Below are positions 1 through 6,591 of a stretch of DNA of 7,533 nt, in pieces. The position numbers and the translations under genes are program-made. The first letter of the stretch is position 1, and each line of letters begins with the position of its first letter. Source of the stretch: Patescibacteria group bacterium (GTDB lineage: Bacteria; Patescibacteriota; Saccharimonadia; Saccharimonadales; Saccharimonadaceae); assembly GCA_030917245.1 (NCBI GenBank), contig JAUPVA010000091.1:1-7533 (forward strand), written 5' to 3'. Under the pieces are notes generated by a model. The model was not told the origin of the DNA. It made no database searches and saw only the letters and a list, made by a program, of their open reading frames with translations.

Positions 1-495
1 CTAAGCATTCAGTCCGTTACGCCAGAGAGTTACCAGATTGCTGCAGAGCTGACCGCACTCGGTGCTCATGTAGCAACAATAGAAGACAGACGTCGACAGT
101 TTATGAAAAAAAGCCCGGAGATTCTTCATTATAAGGGAGTCCTGCTGGGACGAATCGAGTATATGCTCGATGGCAAATTAGCTCTTGTTCACATACCCTG
201 GGAAGAAATACAGGCCTACAGCGACCAATACAATCCGAGTGTACTCGTACTTGATGAAATGCGACTAGTTGAAGACGTTGAAGTTGCCGTAGCTATAAAA
301 ACCTATCCAGATGGTAAGCTCACCGGAAAACTCCGTTCAAACGTGCCCATATCTGAACAAATCGCAGGCTACTTCGGAGGAGGCGGTCACCCATACGCTG
401 CCGGTTTTAGGGTGTACGAAAACTACGACACAGTCGTTGGGGAGCTAGTAGCAGCGACCGCGAAGGCAATGGATTCGGCTGATGAAACTTCATAA
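1..495 (+). CDS. DHH/DHHA1-family phosphoesterase, C-terminal part (5' end outside window)
   Basis: The frame is open from base 1, so the first internal ATG at 103 is not the start and the gene is cut by the window edge; 164 residues are visible. The readable part matches a DHHA1 substrate-binding domain: a VAVAIKTYPDGK strand, then LRSN, then the GGGGHPYAAGF signature at nt 376-408 with its histidine codon at 388-390. The N-terminal DHH catalytic domain, which would carry the metal ligands, lies upstream. The protein ends about 34 residues after GGGGH, which fits NrnA-like oligoribonuclease/pAp phosphatase better than RecJ, where further domains follow. NrnA-type enzymes degrade 2-5 nt RNA and pAp to mononucleotides in the cytoplasm; this function is inferred from the family. 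The 3' end overlaps cysS by 14 nt, suggesting one transcript with coupled translation. Confidence 0.85.
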   Translation, partial: LSIQSVTPESYQIAAELTALGAHVATIEDRRRQFMKKSPEILHYKGVLLGRIEYMLDGKLALVHIPWEEIQAYSDQYNPSVLVLDEMRLVEDVEVAVAIKTYPDGKLTGKLRSNVPISEQIAGYFGGGGHPYAAGFRVYENYDTVVGELVAATAKAMDSADETS

Positions 496-1900
496 TACTC
501 TCACTGGCCTCGTCGAGGAACTTCATACTCTGCAAGATGGAGTGGTAAGACTCTATACCTGTGGCCTGACCGTTTATTCGCAGCCCCACATTGGCAACTG
601 GCTTGGATATATCTATTGGGATGTTCTCGTAAAGGTACTTGAGACTGAGGGCTACGCAGTTGAAAGAACTCAAAACATCACCGACGTCGGGCATCTGACG
701 AGCGACGACGATAATGGTGAAGATAAAATGGAAAAGGGCGCGAGAAGTGAGGGACTCACTGCATGGAACGTAGCCGAAAAATATATCTCGATTGCTAATC
801 ATGAGGCATACGAGCTACTAAACCTCAGACACCCAAACCATCTTATTCGTGCGACAGAATTGATTAATGAACAGATACAGTTCAGCCAAGCATTAGAATC
901 AAAAGGCTTAACCTACATCATAGAAGGTGAAGGGCTGTACTTTGATACATCTAAGCTGAAAGACTACGGTAAGCTTGCCAAGTTAGATGTCCAAGGTCTA
1001 GAAGCAGGTAAGCGTGTAGCGGTAAATGGAAAACGACTTGTGACAGATTTTGCTATCTGGAAGTTCAGTCCGAAAGATTCAAAACGTGACATGGAATGGG
1101 AGAGTCCGTGGGGGGTAGGCTTTCCGGGTTGGCATCTTGAGTGCTCAGTCATAGCAAGACAGACGCTTGGGGATCAAATCGACATTCATACTGGCGGAAT
1201 TGACCACATTCCCGTGCACCACACAAATGAAATTGCCCAAACAGAAGGGCTGACCGGTAAGCAATTCGCGCACACGTGGCTCCACAATAACCACATTAAG
1301 ATTGACGGCAAAAAAATATCAAAATCAATCGGTAATATTGTAACCCTGCAGGACATCATTGATCGTGGATTCAATATGGATGCTTTTAAACTTCTTGCCT
1401 TATCAAAACACTATCGTACAGAGGGTAACTTCGATTGGACGATATTAGAAGCCGCCCAAAATCGTCTACATCACTGGCTAGAAGTTGCCACGCTTCGACA
1501 CCAAACTCATGAAACTGGAACGGATACTGAGGTCCAGCCATTCCAAGCTGCGGTTGGATCAATTCACGAGGCGTTACGTAATGACTTAGACACGCCTGGT
1601 GCCCTCTCCATCATCGACAGAACCTTTAAGAAAATCGAATCTCTCCCGCTTGCAAAAATCGACAGGCACAGTCTCATCCAGATACTTGAGACAATACGGG
1701 ATGTTCTGGGTATCGACCTTTTGTCACCTACCCCTGATATCGACGATGAAGCAAAGAGAATAGTACTCGAAAGACGTCGAGCAAGAGAGAATAAAGACTG
1801 GAGTCTTTCTGATACGTTGCGCGACCAGTTAGAAGCCAAGAATATACTGCTTAACGATGGCGCTCACGACACGACATGGCGCCATCGTCACACTAGATAA
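482..1900 (+). CDS. cysS: Cysteinyl-tRNA synthetase
   Basis: This class I aminoacyl-tRNA synthetase charges tRNA-Cys with cysteine in the cytoplasm. The 472-residue length is close to the family norm (about 460), so it looks complete. The N-terminus (LHNTLT) aligns with the usual CysRS start, supporting ATG 482. The class I signature appears as HIGN at 36-39, not HIGH, and the KMSKS loop is KISKS at 278-282. The four expected zinc ligands are present: C27, C221 (in GWHLECS), H246 and E250. The last two lie in HHTNE, where most bacteria have HHENE. An acidic insert follows ITDVGHL (about residues 67-88), a form known in CPR and some other bacterial CysRS. The C-terminus holds a helical DALR-like region and a LRDQLEAKNILLND segment. 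The start lies inside the upstream phosphoesterase frame and no clear Shine-Dalgarno is visible, so coupled translation is likely. Confidence 0.97.
   Translation: MKLHNTLTGLVEELHTLQDGVVRLYTCGLTVYSQPHIGNWLGYIYWDVLVKVLETEGYAVERTQNITDVGHLTSDDDNGEDKMEKGARSEGLTAWNVAEKYISIANHEAYELLNLRHPNHLIRATELINEQIQFSQALESKGLTYIIEGEGLYFDTSKLKDYGKLAKLDVQGLEAGKRVAVNGKRLVTDFAIWKFSPKDSKRDMEWESPWGVGFPGWHLECSVIARQTLGDQIDIHTGGIDHIPVHHTNEIAQTEGLTGKQFAHTWLHNNHIKIDGKKISKSIGNIVTLQDIIDRGFNMDAFKLLALSKHYRTEGNFDWTILEAAQNRLHHWLEVATLRHQTHETGTDTEVQPFQAAVGSIHEALRNDLDTPGALSIIDRTFKKIESLPLAKIDRHSLIQILETIRDVLGIDLLSPTPDIDDEAKRIVLERRRARENKDWSLSDTLRDQLEAKNILLNDGAHDTTWRHRHTR
1854..1888. repeat. Inverted repeat inside the 3' end of cysS
   Basis: ACGATGGCG (1854-1862) is perfectly complementary to CGCCATCGT (1880-1888): a 9-bp stem with a 17-nt loop in the last codons of cysS. 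The right arm also overlaps a perfect 10-bp palindrome, ATGGCGCCAT (1876-1885), so two exclusive folds are possible. No T-tract follows directly. It may assist 3'-end folding together with the hairpin at 1898-1914, or be a coincidence of coding sequence. Confidence 0.4.
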
Positions 1901-1914
1901 TCTCAACGAGATTA
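1898..1914. terminator. Hairpin between convergent cysS and AI-2E-type gene, possible bidirectional terminator
   Basis: TAATCTC (1898-1904) and GAGATTA (1908-1914) form a perfect 7-bp stem with a 3-nt loop. The outer end of each arm is a stop codon: TAA of cysS on the + strand (1898-1900) and TAA of the convergent gene on the - strand (1914-1912). The + strand continues GTCTTT, only a weak U-run, and the - strand lacks one. The stem is AT-rich and short, so efficient intrinsic termination is uncertain. Confidence 0.45.
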
Positions 1915-3039
1915 GTCTTTAACTGCTTTAGTCAGTTTTGTAATAGGGTTCTTAGATTTTTTCATTCGTTCGCGTTTTGCAGATTCCAAGTAGGTGTCGA
2001 GCAGTACTTTTATACAGCCTGCTATAGGAATTGAGATAATACCACCGGCAATCCCGAATAGGTACAGTCCGATCGTCACAGAGGCAAGAATGGCGAGTGC
2101 AGACAGCTCTAGGCGCTTGGACTGTATGGTTGGCGAAATGTAATTATTTTCAACTTGCTGATACACCACAAAGAAAATTGCATATATAATCGCTGCTCCG
2201 ACATCATTAAATGCCAGGAGGCTTGTAATGAGTATGCCGCCTATCGTTGCTCCAAACATAGGTATGAGCGACAGAATAAAGGTAATAGCCGCAGCCGGAA
2301 CCGCAAGATTGCTCGGAATATTGAAGAAGAAGCTAAGGATAAATACCATTAAACCAGCGCTCACTGCTCCGAGCCCCGATACGGTAAGCTGCCCCGTTAC
2401 ATATCCAGACACCACCGCGTGCATGCGATTCACGACACTGTAGTGCAAGTCACGCTTGTCAGGGTCGCTATATAGTCCCCAGAATTTACGCATCAGACCA
2501 GGGCCTTCTATCAACATAAGGAATGACAGAACCAGCACTAAAATACTTGCCGTCATAAAGCCGAATACCGAGCCGATACCGCTAAGTACATTACTTCCGA
2601 AGCTTGACGCCCAACCGGATGCACTTTGCTGTAGCGAGGCAGTTGCCTGATCGACTTGAGAATGCATATTATACTTATCTATCAGGCCATTTAATCCTTT
2701 CCACTGGTCTCGAGCTGTATCAACGAGCTGTGGCACGGTCTGTATAAATTTAGCAGTTTGTTCAATAATGGGCGGCACAGCGAGGAATGCGAATGCACCA
2801 ATCAGTGCTATGACGACAATGTAAGCAATAGCAGTCGAAAGCCCACGACTGTTTCCAGGCAGACGGCGAGCCAAACGAGTAACAGGAGCATTCAATGCCA
2901 GTGCGAGGAACAATGCGGTGCCTAGTATTATCAATGCAGTACGGGCGCTATACACTGCCATCGCAGCCACCAGCAGTCCAACCGGTACGAGCCAAAAACG
3001 AACAAAAACGCGAGTCGATGAGTCTATCATTACTTTCAT
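1912..3039 (-). CDS. AI-2E/PerM-family membrane transporter (PF01594-like)
   Basis: A polytopic inner-membrane protein of 375 residues, typical of the AI-2E transporter family (YdiK, PerM, TqsA, YtvI type). Two hydrophobic segments occupy residues about 16-50 and another about 66-92. A soluble stretch follows (about 93-150, with EQTAKFIQTVPQLV), then a cluster of membrane segments from about 152 to 355. The conserved C-terminal signature is clear: QQVENNYISP at 294-303, followed by the glycine-rich FGIAGGIISIPIAG block. The tail is basic and presumably cytoplasmic. Substrates vary or are unknown in this family (the E. coli member TqsA affects autoinducer-2 export), so the real cargo is not known. 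ATG 3039 was chosen because a TGG-TATAAT extended -10 ends 6 nt before it; an ATG three codons later is possible. The gene follows the lipid kinase gene after a 26-nt gap and ends in a hairpin shared with cysS. Confidence 0.9.
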   Translation of the reverse strand: MKVMIDSSTRVFVRFWLVPVGLLVAAMAVYSARTALIILGTALFLALALNAPVTRLARRLPGNSRGLSTAIAYIVVIALIGAFAFLAVPPIIEQTAKFIQTVPQLVDTARDQWKGLNGLIDKYNMHSQVDQATASLQQSASGWASSFGSNVLSGIGSVFGFMTASILVLVLSFLMLIEGPGLMRKFWGLYSDPDKRDLHYSVVNRMHAVVSGYVTGQLTVSGLGAVSAGLMVFILSFFFNIPSNLAVPAAAITFILSLIPMFGATIGGILITSLLAFNDVGAAIIYAIFFVVYQQVENNYISPTIQSKRLELSALAILASVTIGLYLFGIAGGIISIPIAGCIKVLLDTYLESAKRERMKKSKNPITKLTKAVKD

Positions 3040-3045
3040 ACCGTG

Positions 3046-3054
3046 ATTATACCA
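3046..3054 (-). promoter_or_regulatory. Extended -10 promoter of AI-2E-type gene, predicted leaderless
   Basis: On the minus strand the sequence reads TGG-TATAAT-CACGGT-ATG. TATAAT is the consensus -10 and the preceding TGn makes it an extended -10; no -35 hexamer sits at 16-18 nt. Counting +1 as the seventh base after the hexamer puts the transcript start on the A of ATG 3039. The box falls in the 26-nt gap after the lipid kinase gene, so this gene may also be read through from upstream. Confidence 0.7.
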
Positions 3055-3065
3055 CTATAAATAGC

Positions 3066-3926
3066 TCAATCCTGTTTGGTGATCAATACGTTCAAAGATT
3101 TTGGCATGCTTCGATACCGCAACGGTGTAGACAATTGCTTCACCTCTCCATCAAAACTAACCGGCAGACGGGTACGGCGACTTTCAATTGTCAGTGATGT
3201 CGCCTGTGATAATACAAAATCATCTCTGTGAGATACGTCTCCCCTGAGCACGTCAAAAATTGCTCGAACCAGCGCTCGGCGTGAGCTTGAAGTCGCAATC
3301 ATTACGGTCAGAATTCCTTTATTAAACGAGACTCGCTCGGGTATGAGAGATTTTTGTATGTCGTAAATATTATTGCCGACAAACACAAATGGGGAGCGAA
3401 GCTTTTTACCCTCAGCTATTAACGAGTGGCGACGAAACACAAACAGTTGGTCAAAAGCAGACAATAGCGCCGCCGCATATTTGCCTATTACCTTTTTAGT
3501 TCGTTTTCGTTCAATTAAGCTAAATGGATAAAGTCCAAGGTTTGAATTATTAAGAAATAGCTCATCGTTTACATAGCCAACATCAATTTTTTGAACAGAA
3601 GCATTTGGGTAAGCTTCAATATTACCTTCAATAGTTGGATACATTCCTAAGTCACGTACAAAATGATTAAATGTCCCACCTGGTAGCGGAAATAGGACTG
3701 ATTTGGTTCCAACTAGCAATCTCGCCACAGCGTTCAATGTTCCGTCTCCGCCTACGACAGCTACAATTACTCCACGTCGTATTAACTGGTTTAAACTCCT
3801 AGAATGTAATTGTTTAATTGTAAATGCGTGACTCATCCGTATGTTGTTGGCAGAAAATAGTGTGCGCATACTTTTTAACCCGTATGCGCTGCCCGAAGCT
3901 GAATTGTATACCAGGACGACACTCAT
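3066..3926 (-). CDS. Diacylglycerol kinase-family lipid kinase (DAGK/YegS/BmrU type)
   Basis: A 286-residue protein, the usual size for soluble bacterial DgkB/YegS/BmrU-type kinases, which transfer a phosphate from ATP to diacylglycerol or related lipids at the membrane face. The first motif is YNSASGS at 7-13, in place of the common NPxSG. The nucleotide-binding signature GGDGTLN is at 59-65, and PGGTFNHFVRDLG at 82-94 matches the second conserved DAGK loop (PlGTgNdfAr type). FLNNSNLGLYP at about 124-134 fits the start of the second, beta-rich domain. ATG 3926 is preferred: it overlaps the TGA of the upstream PAP2 gene as ATGA, and the conserved fold begins right after it. A longer TTG frame at 3983 adds 19 residues that resemble no part of the family. 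The real lipid substrate cannot be told from sequence. Confidence 0.88.
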   Translation of the reverse strand: MSVVLVYNSASGSAYGLKSMRTLFSANNIRMSHAFTIKQLHSRSLNQLIRRGVIVAVVGGDGTLNAVARLLVGTKSVLFPLPGGTFNHFVRDLGMYPTIEGNIEAYPNASVQKIDVGYVNDELFLNNSNLGLYPFSLIERKRTKKVIGKYAAALLSAFDQLFVFRRHSLIAEGKKLRSPFVFVGNNIYDIQKSLIPERVSFNKGILTVMIATSSSRRALVRAIFDVLRGDVSHRDDFVLSQATSLTIESRRTRLPVSFDGEVKQLSTPLRYRSMPKSLNVLITKQD

Positions 3927-4462
3927 GACAGCGGCCGAATAACGAACACCACAAACACTAACGCAACGAGTCCGAGCAACCAACCTGCGATGACATCGCT
4001 AGGGAAGTGCGCCCCCAAATATACTCGTGAAATACCTACAAATAAAGGAATCATACAGAGCAAACTACCGATAATAACGTTGTAGGGGGCGGGTAATTTC
4101 ATAAAAGCAAGGTAAGCAAGTATGCCAAAAGCAATCGTAGATCCACTCGAATGGCCACTCGGAAAACTGAATGTTTTAAGTTTCATATTCATGGCATACT
4201 CTGTCATCGGTCTCGCTCTTTCAAATGCCAGCTTCAGCAGAGCTCCGATAATGACCGTCGCAGGTATTGCTATACCTGTAAGTGCCAATCGCACGCTGGA
4301 TGTATAGAACGCTGAAGCCAGTAAACCTACTGATATGAGAGTTATGGTTATTGGATCGCCCAGAAGTGTCATAAATTCAAAAAAAGGTCGAGCGGATTGT
4401 CCGAATACAGAAGCAACCCATTGGGTAACAGTTTGATCAAGACGATTTATTGTCTGCTTCAT
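3923..4462 (-). CDS. PAP2-family membrane phosphatase
   Basis: An integral-membrane acid phosphatase of the PAP2 superfamily, 179 residues from ATG 4462. All three catalytic motifs are intact: K77-x6-R84-P85, PSGH at 101-104, and S145-R146-x5-H152-x3-D156. The catalytic histidines are therefore H104 and H152. Hydrophobic segments flank these motifs, giving the usual bundle of about five or six helices. Family members remove phosphate from phosphatidate, phosphatidylglycerol phosphate or undecaprenyl diphosphate on the outer side of the membrane; which applies here is unknown. The start is chosen because TATAAT lies exactly 6 nt before this ATG. A TTG at 4477 would place the -10 box inside the coding frame. 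ATG 4465 would leave only 3 nt after the box. The stop overlaps the lipid kinase start as ATGA, so the two enzymes are likely made together. Confidence 0.9.
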   Translation of the reverse strand: MKQTINRLDQTVTQWVASVFGQSARPFFEFMTLLGDPITITLISVGLLASAFYTSSVRLALTGIAIPATVIIGALLKLAFERARPMTEYAMNMKLKTFSFPSGHSSGSTIAFGILAYLAFMKLPAPYNVIIGSLLCMIPLFVGISRVYLGAHFPSDVIAGWLLGLVALVFVVFVIRPLS

Positions 4463-4468
4463 CATTTC

Positions 4469-4497
4469 ATTATACAAAGGCTGGGCATCTTTGACGA
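4469..4497 (-). promoter_or_regulatory. Promoter of the PAP2-lipid kinase operon, predicted leaderless
   Basis: On the minus strand a TCGTCA -35-like hexamer (4497-4492, 4 of 6 to consensus) is followed by a 17-nt spacer and a perfect TATAAT (4474-4469). Six bases, GAAATG, then precede ATG 4462, so the expected +1 is the first base of that start codon. Its -35 overlaps the -35 of the divergent hxlR-type promoter. Confidence 0.7.
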
Positions 4498-4519
4498 CCG
4501 TTGCTAGAAAATGTATAGT
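4491..4519 (+). promoter_or_regulatory. Promoter of the HxlR-type gene, predicted leaderless
   Basis: TTGACG (4491-4496) and TATAGT (4514-4519) are separated by exactly 17 nt, each matching the sigma-70 consensus at 5 of 6. Six bases (TAAAGT) separate the -10 from ATG 4526, so transcription should start on the A of the start codon. No Shine-Dalgarno is visible. Confidence 0.8.
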
Positions 4520-4525
4520 TAAAGT

Positions 4526-4825
4526 ATGAGTAGCGAGATAGGTTCGGTAGATGCCGCAACTGAAATAATCGGCGATAAATGGACACCCAAATTACTGCGA
4601 TTTTTTTTAGCAGAATCAACAGTCCGTTTTTGTCAGCTACAAGATATGACGGGTGATATTAACCCTCGGACACTATCTGCTCGTCTCGTCCGCCTTGAGC
4701 AGCAGGGCATAATTGTAAAACGACCAACTTCTCCTTCGAGATGTGAATATGAATTAACACAAAAGGGTAAGGACCTGATGCCCATACTTAATCAAATGCA
4801 TTCTTGGTCAAATAAATACGCCTAG
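4526..4825 (+). CDS. HxlR-family winged-helix transcriptional regulator
   Basis: A 99-residue cytoplasmic protein with the compact HxlR layout. The helix IIGDKWTPKLLRFFL at about 14-28 corresponds to the family IGgKWtllIL motif. VRFCQLQ (33-39) matches RFseL. INPRTLSARLVRLEQQGII (45-63) is the recognition helix and start of the wing, and RCEYELTQKG (72-81) matches vEYsLTekG. HxlR proteins act as DNA-binding dimers, often sensing reactive electrophiles or oxidants through an N-terminal cysteine. That cysteine is absent here (GSVDAA); the only cysteines are C36 and C73, so classic thiol sensing is not assured. The divergent promoter shared with the PAP2-lipid kinase genes makes it a candidate autoregulator and regulator of that operon. 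The two-component genes follow 36 nt downstream on the same strand. Confidence 0.9.
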   Translation: MSSEIGSVDAATEIIGDKWTPKLLRFFLAESTVRFCQLQDMTGDINPRTLSARLVRLEQQGIIVKRPTSPSRCEYELTQKGKDLMPILNQMHSWSNKYA

Positions 4826-4846
4826 CTAGCTATCAGCCATACCGCG

Positions 4847-4852
4847 TATACT
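4847..4852 (+). promoter_or_regulatory. Probable -10 box of the response regulator gene
   Basis: TATACT lies in the 36-nt gap after the hxlR-type gene and ends 9 nt before ATG 4862. The predicted start near 4859 would leave only a 3-nt leader, and no Shine-Dalgarno is present. No good -35 or TGn extension is seen, so the promoter is weak, activator-dependent, or secondary to read-through. Confidence 0.5.
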
Positions 4853-4861
4853 AGAAACAGT

Positions 4862-5545
4862 ATGCGAGTGCTGATTATTGAAGACGAACGCAAGATTGCC
4901 AGTGCATTAAAAAAGACCCTTGAGCAGGAGCATTATGCGGTAGATGTTTCACACGATGGCGACGACGGACTTGCCATGGCAACGACCGAGCCGTACGACG
5001 TCATGATTATCGACCGCATGCTCCCCGGCGAGCATGACGGATTAGATATCGTTAAATCCGTGCGCGAAAAGTCTATTGCAACACCAATACTAATGCTGAC
5101 AGCACTCGGTGGCGTAAACGATAAAACTGACGGGCTTGATAGCGGCGCAGACGATTATCTCGTGAAGCCTTTTGCGCTCGAAGAGCTGCTAGCACGAATA
5201 CGAGCGCTGCTTAGACGGCCAGTCGAGCAGCAGTCAACGATTCTTGATGCCGAGGACCTCTCGTTGGACACTAACAAGCGAAGCGTCAAACGTCGAGGAA
5301 AAGAGATTAGGCTCACGAGTAAAGAATTTGGGCTATTAGAATATCTTCTTCGCAATAAAAATCGCCCGCTCTCGAAGAATTCAATCATGCAACATGTGTG
5401 GGATTATGATGCGGATATTCTGCCGAATACAATTGAGGTCTACATCAAATACCTTAGAGCTAAAATAGATAAACCTTTTGGAGGTAAGGGTCTCATTAAA
5501 ACCGTTCGAGGCTTTGGCTATAAAATCGAGGACGACAAGAAGTGA
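4862..5545 (+). CDS. OmpR-family two-component response regulator
   Basis: A 227-residue cytoplasmic regulator with a receiver domain (about 1-118) and a winged-helix DNA-binding domain (about 128-223). Receiver residues are intact: acidic pair E7/D8, phospho-acceptor D51, T80, and K102 in the VKPF motif. The loop after D51 reads RMLPGEHDG, one residue longer than the common MLPGxDG. The effector domain shows LTSKEFGLLEYLL, NTIEVYIKYLRAKID and TVRGFGYKIE, all typical of OmpR/PhoB proteins, which bind tandem direct repeats of about 10-11 bp. The stop TGA overlaps the GTG of the kinase gene, so the pair is almost certainly translated together. Targets are not stated by sequence, but a TTCAGA-N5-TTCAGA repeat before the greA-like gene is a plausible site. 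Confidence 0.96.
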   Translation: MRVLIIEDERKIASALKKTLEQEHYAVDVSHDGDDGLAMATTEPYDVMIIDRMLPGEHDGLDIVKSVREKSIATPILMLTALGGVNDKTDGLDSGADDYLVKPFALEELLARIRALLRRPVEQQSTILDAEDLSLDTNKRSVKRRGKEIRLTSKEFGLLEYLLRNKNRPLSKNSIMQHVWDYDADILPNTIEVYIKYLRAKIDKPFGGKGLIKTVRGFGYKIEDDKK

Positions 5546-6567
5546 AGCGAATGTTTACTTCGGCAACGGTGCGCCTGACGACATGGTACCTCGTGATACT
5601 TATTGTGATAAGCATTCTATTTAGTTTTATTATCTTTGAACTCTCAACATCTGAAATCAGCAGCCGACTCGAACGTTTACAAATACGAGCAGAGGGTAGC
5701 CCGCGGACCATCACCTTGCCCGGGCCTTTAACGCTGTCAGACGTTCGCGAAAGCCAGGCTAACGAAGCCGAAGCAAGTATTTTTATTGGTTTGGTATATA
5801 TGAATCTTGCCGTAATAGGACTTGGCGGCATTGGATCATATTTACTGGCACGAGCCACCATGAAACCAATCGAGCAAGCACACGAGCAGCAGTCGCGTTT
5901 TACCTCCGATGCGAGCCATGAGCTACGTACCCCGCTAGCAATCATGAAATCTGAAATTCAAGTGGCGCTGCGCGATAAGGCGATGACCCACCAAGATTAT
6001 AGACAGGTACTAAACAGTACGCTCGAGGAAGTTGATAAGTTATCTCAACTTTCGGAGTCTTTGTTGCAACTCTCTCGAGCTGAACATGGCCTTATTCAAA
6101 GAACCGATAAAGTGGATATTATTCACATTATTCAGTCTGAAACTAAAAGATTGGGGCTCAATGCCAAAAGGCTGCGGCTAACATTCCCCGACAGGGCAGT
6201 CATAATCGAGGGCAATACGCCTATACTACAGGACTTGTTCCGGATTCTGCTGGATAATGCTGTCAAATACAGCAATGCAGACTCACCAGTGGACGTTGAG
6301 GTGCATAGTAACGGCCGCTCTTGTGTGGTTCGAATAGCAAATGACGGACCTGGCATTGAAAAAGCTCATCTACATAAAGTATTTGATCGTTTTTACAGAA
6401 TAGACAAATCTCGCACTTCAGAAGCGAGTAACGCCGGCTACGGACTCGGCCTCTCGCTTGCCAAACATATTGTTGCAATTCACGATGGTACCATATCAGT
6501 AACGAGCACCCCTGGTAAGAAAACAGAATTTAGCGTTACATTACCCCATGTGCGCAAAAACCGTTAA
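5542..6567 (+). CDS. Membrane sensor histidine kinase
   Basis: A 341-residue inner-membrane kinase that should autophosphorylate on H126 and pass the phosphate to D51 of the regulator encoded just upstream. Membrane segments lie at about 13-34 and 80-103, leaving an extracytoplasmic loop of only about 45 residues with no recognisable sensor fold. Only about 22 residues separate the second segment from the phospho-acceptor His, so there is no HAMP domain. The HisKA H-box is SDASHELRTPLA (122-133). The ATPase domain carries the N box around N239 (LLDNAVKYS), G1 NDGPGI at 267-272, the F box FDRFYR at 281-286 and G2 GYGLGL at 299-304. The GTG start is chosen because it overlaps the regulator's stop (GTGA); ATG 5551, three codons in, is an alternative. 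What it senses is unknown. Confidence 0.95.
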   Translation: MKRMFTSATVRLTTWYLVILIVISILFSFIIFELSTSEISSRLERLQIRAEGSPRTITLPGPLTLSDVRESQANEAEASIFIGLVYMNLAVIGLGGIGSYLLARATMKPIEQAHEQQSRFTSDASHELRTPLAIMKSEIQVALRDKAMTHQDYRQVLNSTLEEVDKLSQLSESLLQLSRAEHGLIQRTDKVDIIHIIQSETKRLGLNAKRLRLTFPDRAVIIEGNTPILQDLFRILLDNAVKYSNADSPVDVEVHSNGRSCVVRIANDGPGIEKAHLHKVFDRFYRIDKSRTSEASNAGYGLGLSLAKHIVAIHDGTISVTSTPGKKTEFSVTLPHVRKNR

Positions 6568-6591
6568 CATTTTCCAAAAACTGTGAATTTT

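Noticed and set aside
103..495. ATG 103 as the start of a short protein
   Set aside because: The same frame is open back to base 1 and the residues before the ATG continue the fold, so it is an internal methionine of a truncated gene.
407..802. 131-codon minus-strand frame across the phosphoesterase/cysS junction
   Set aside because: It lies wholly opposite two well-supported genes, with no family resemblance or start signal.
2155..3197. Plus-strand frames of 64-100 codons opposite the AI-2E-type and lipid kinase genes
   Set aside because: They are shadows of the minus-strand genes, with low-complexity or unstructured products and no ribosome binding sites.
3066..3983. TTG start at 3983 for the lipid kinase (19 extra residues)
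   Set aside because: The extension lies inside the PAP2 coding region and resembles no DAGK N-terminus. ATG 3926 overlaps the upstream stop as ATGA and begins just before the conserved fold.
3923..4477. TTG start at 4477 for the PAP2 gene
   Set aside because: It would place the TATAAT box within the coding sequence; ATG 4462 sits at the correct distance from that box.
4822..4832. CTAGCTAGCTA tandem in the hxlR-type/response regulator gap
   Set aside because: Only about two and a half copies of a 4-nt unit, partly within the stop codon of the HxlR-type gene; too short to call an operator.
3066..5545. Recoding of TGA as an amino acid
   Set aside because: TGA ends the PAP2, lipid kinase and response regulator genes at family-typical lengths, two of them in ATGA or GTGA overlaps.
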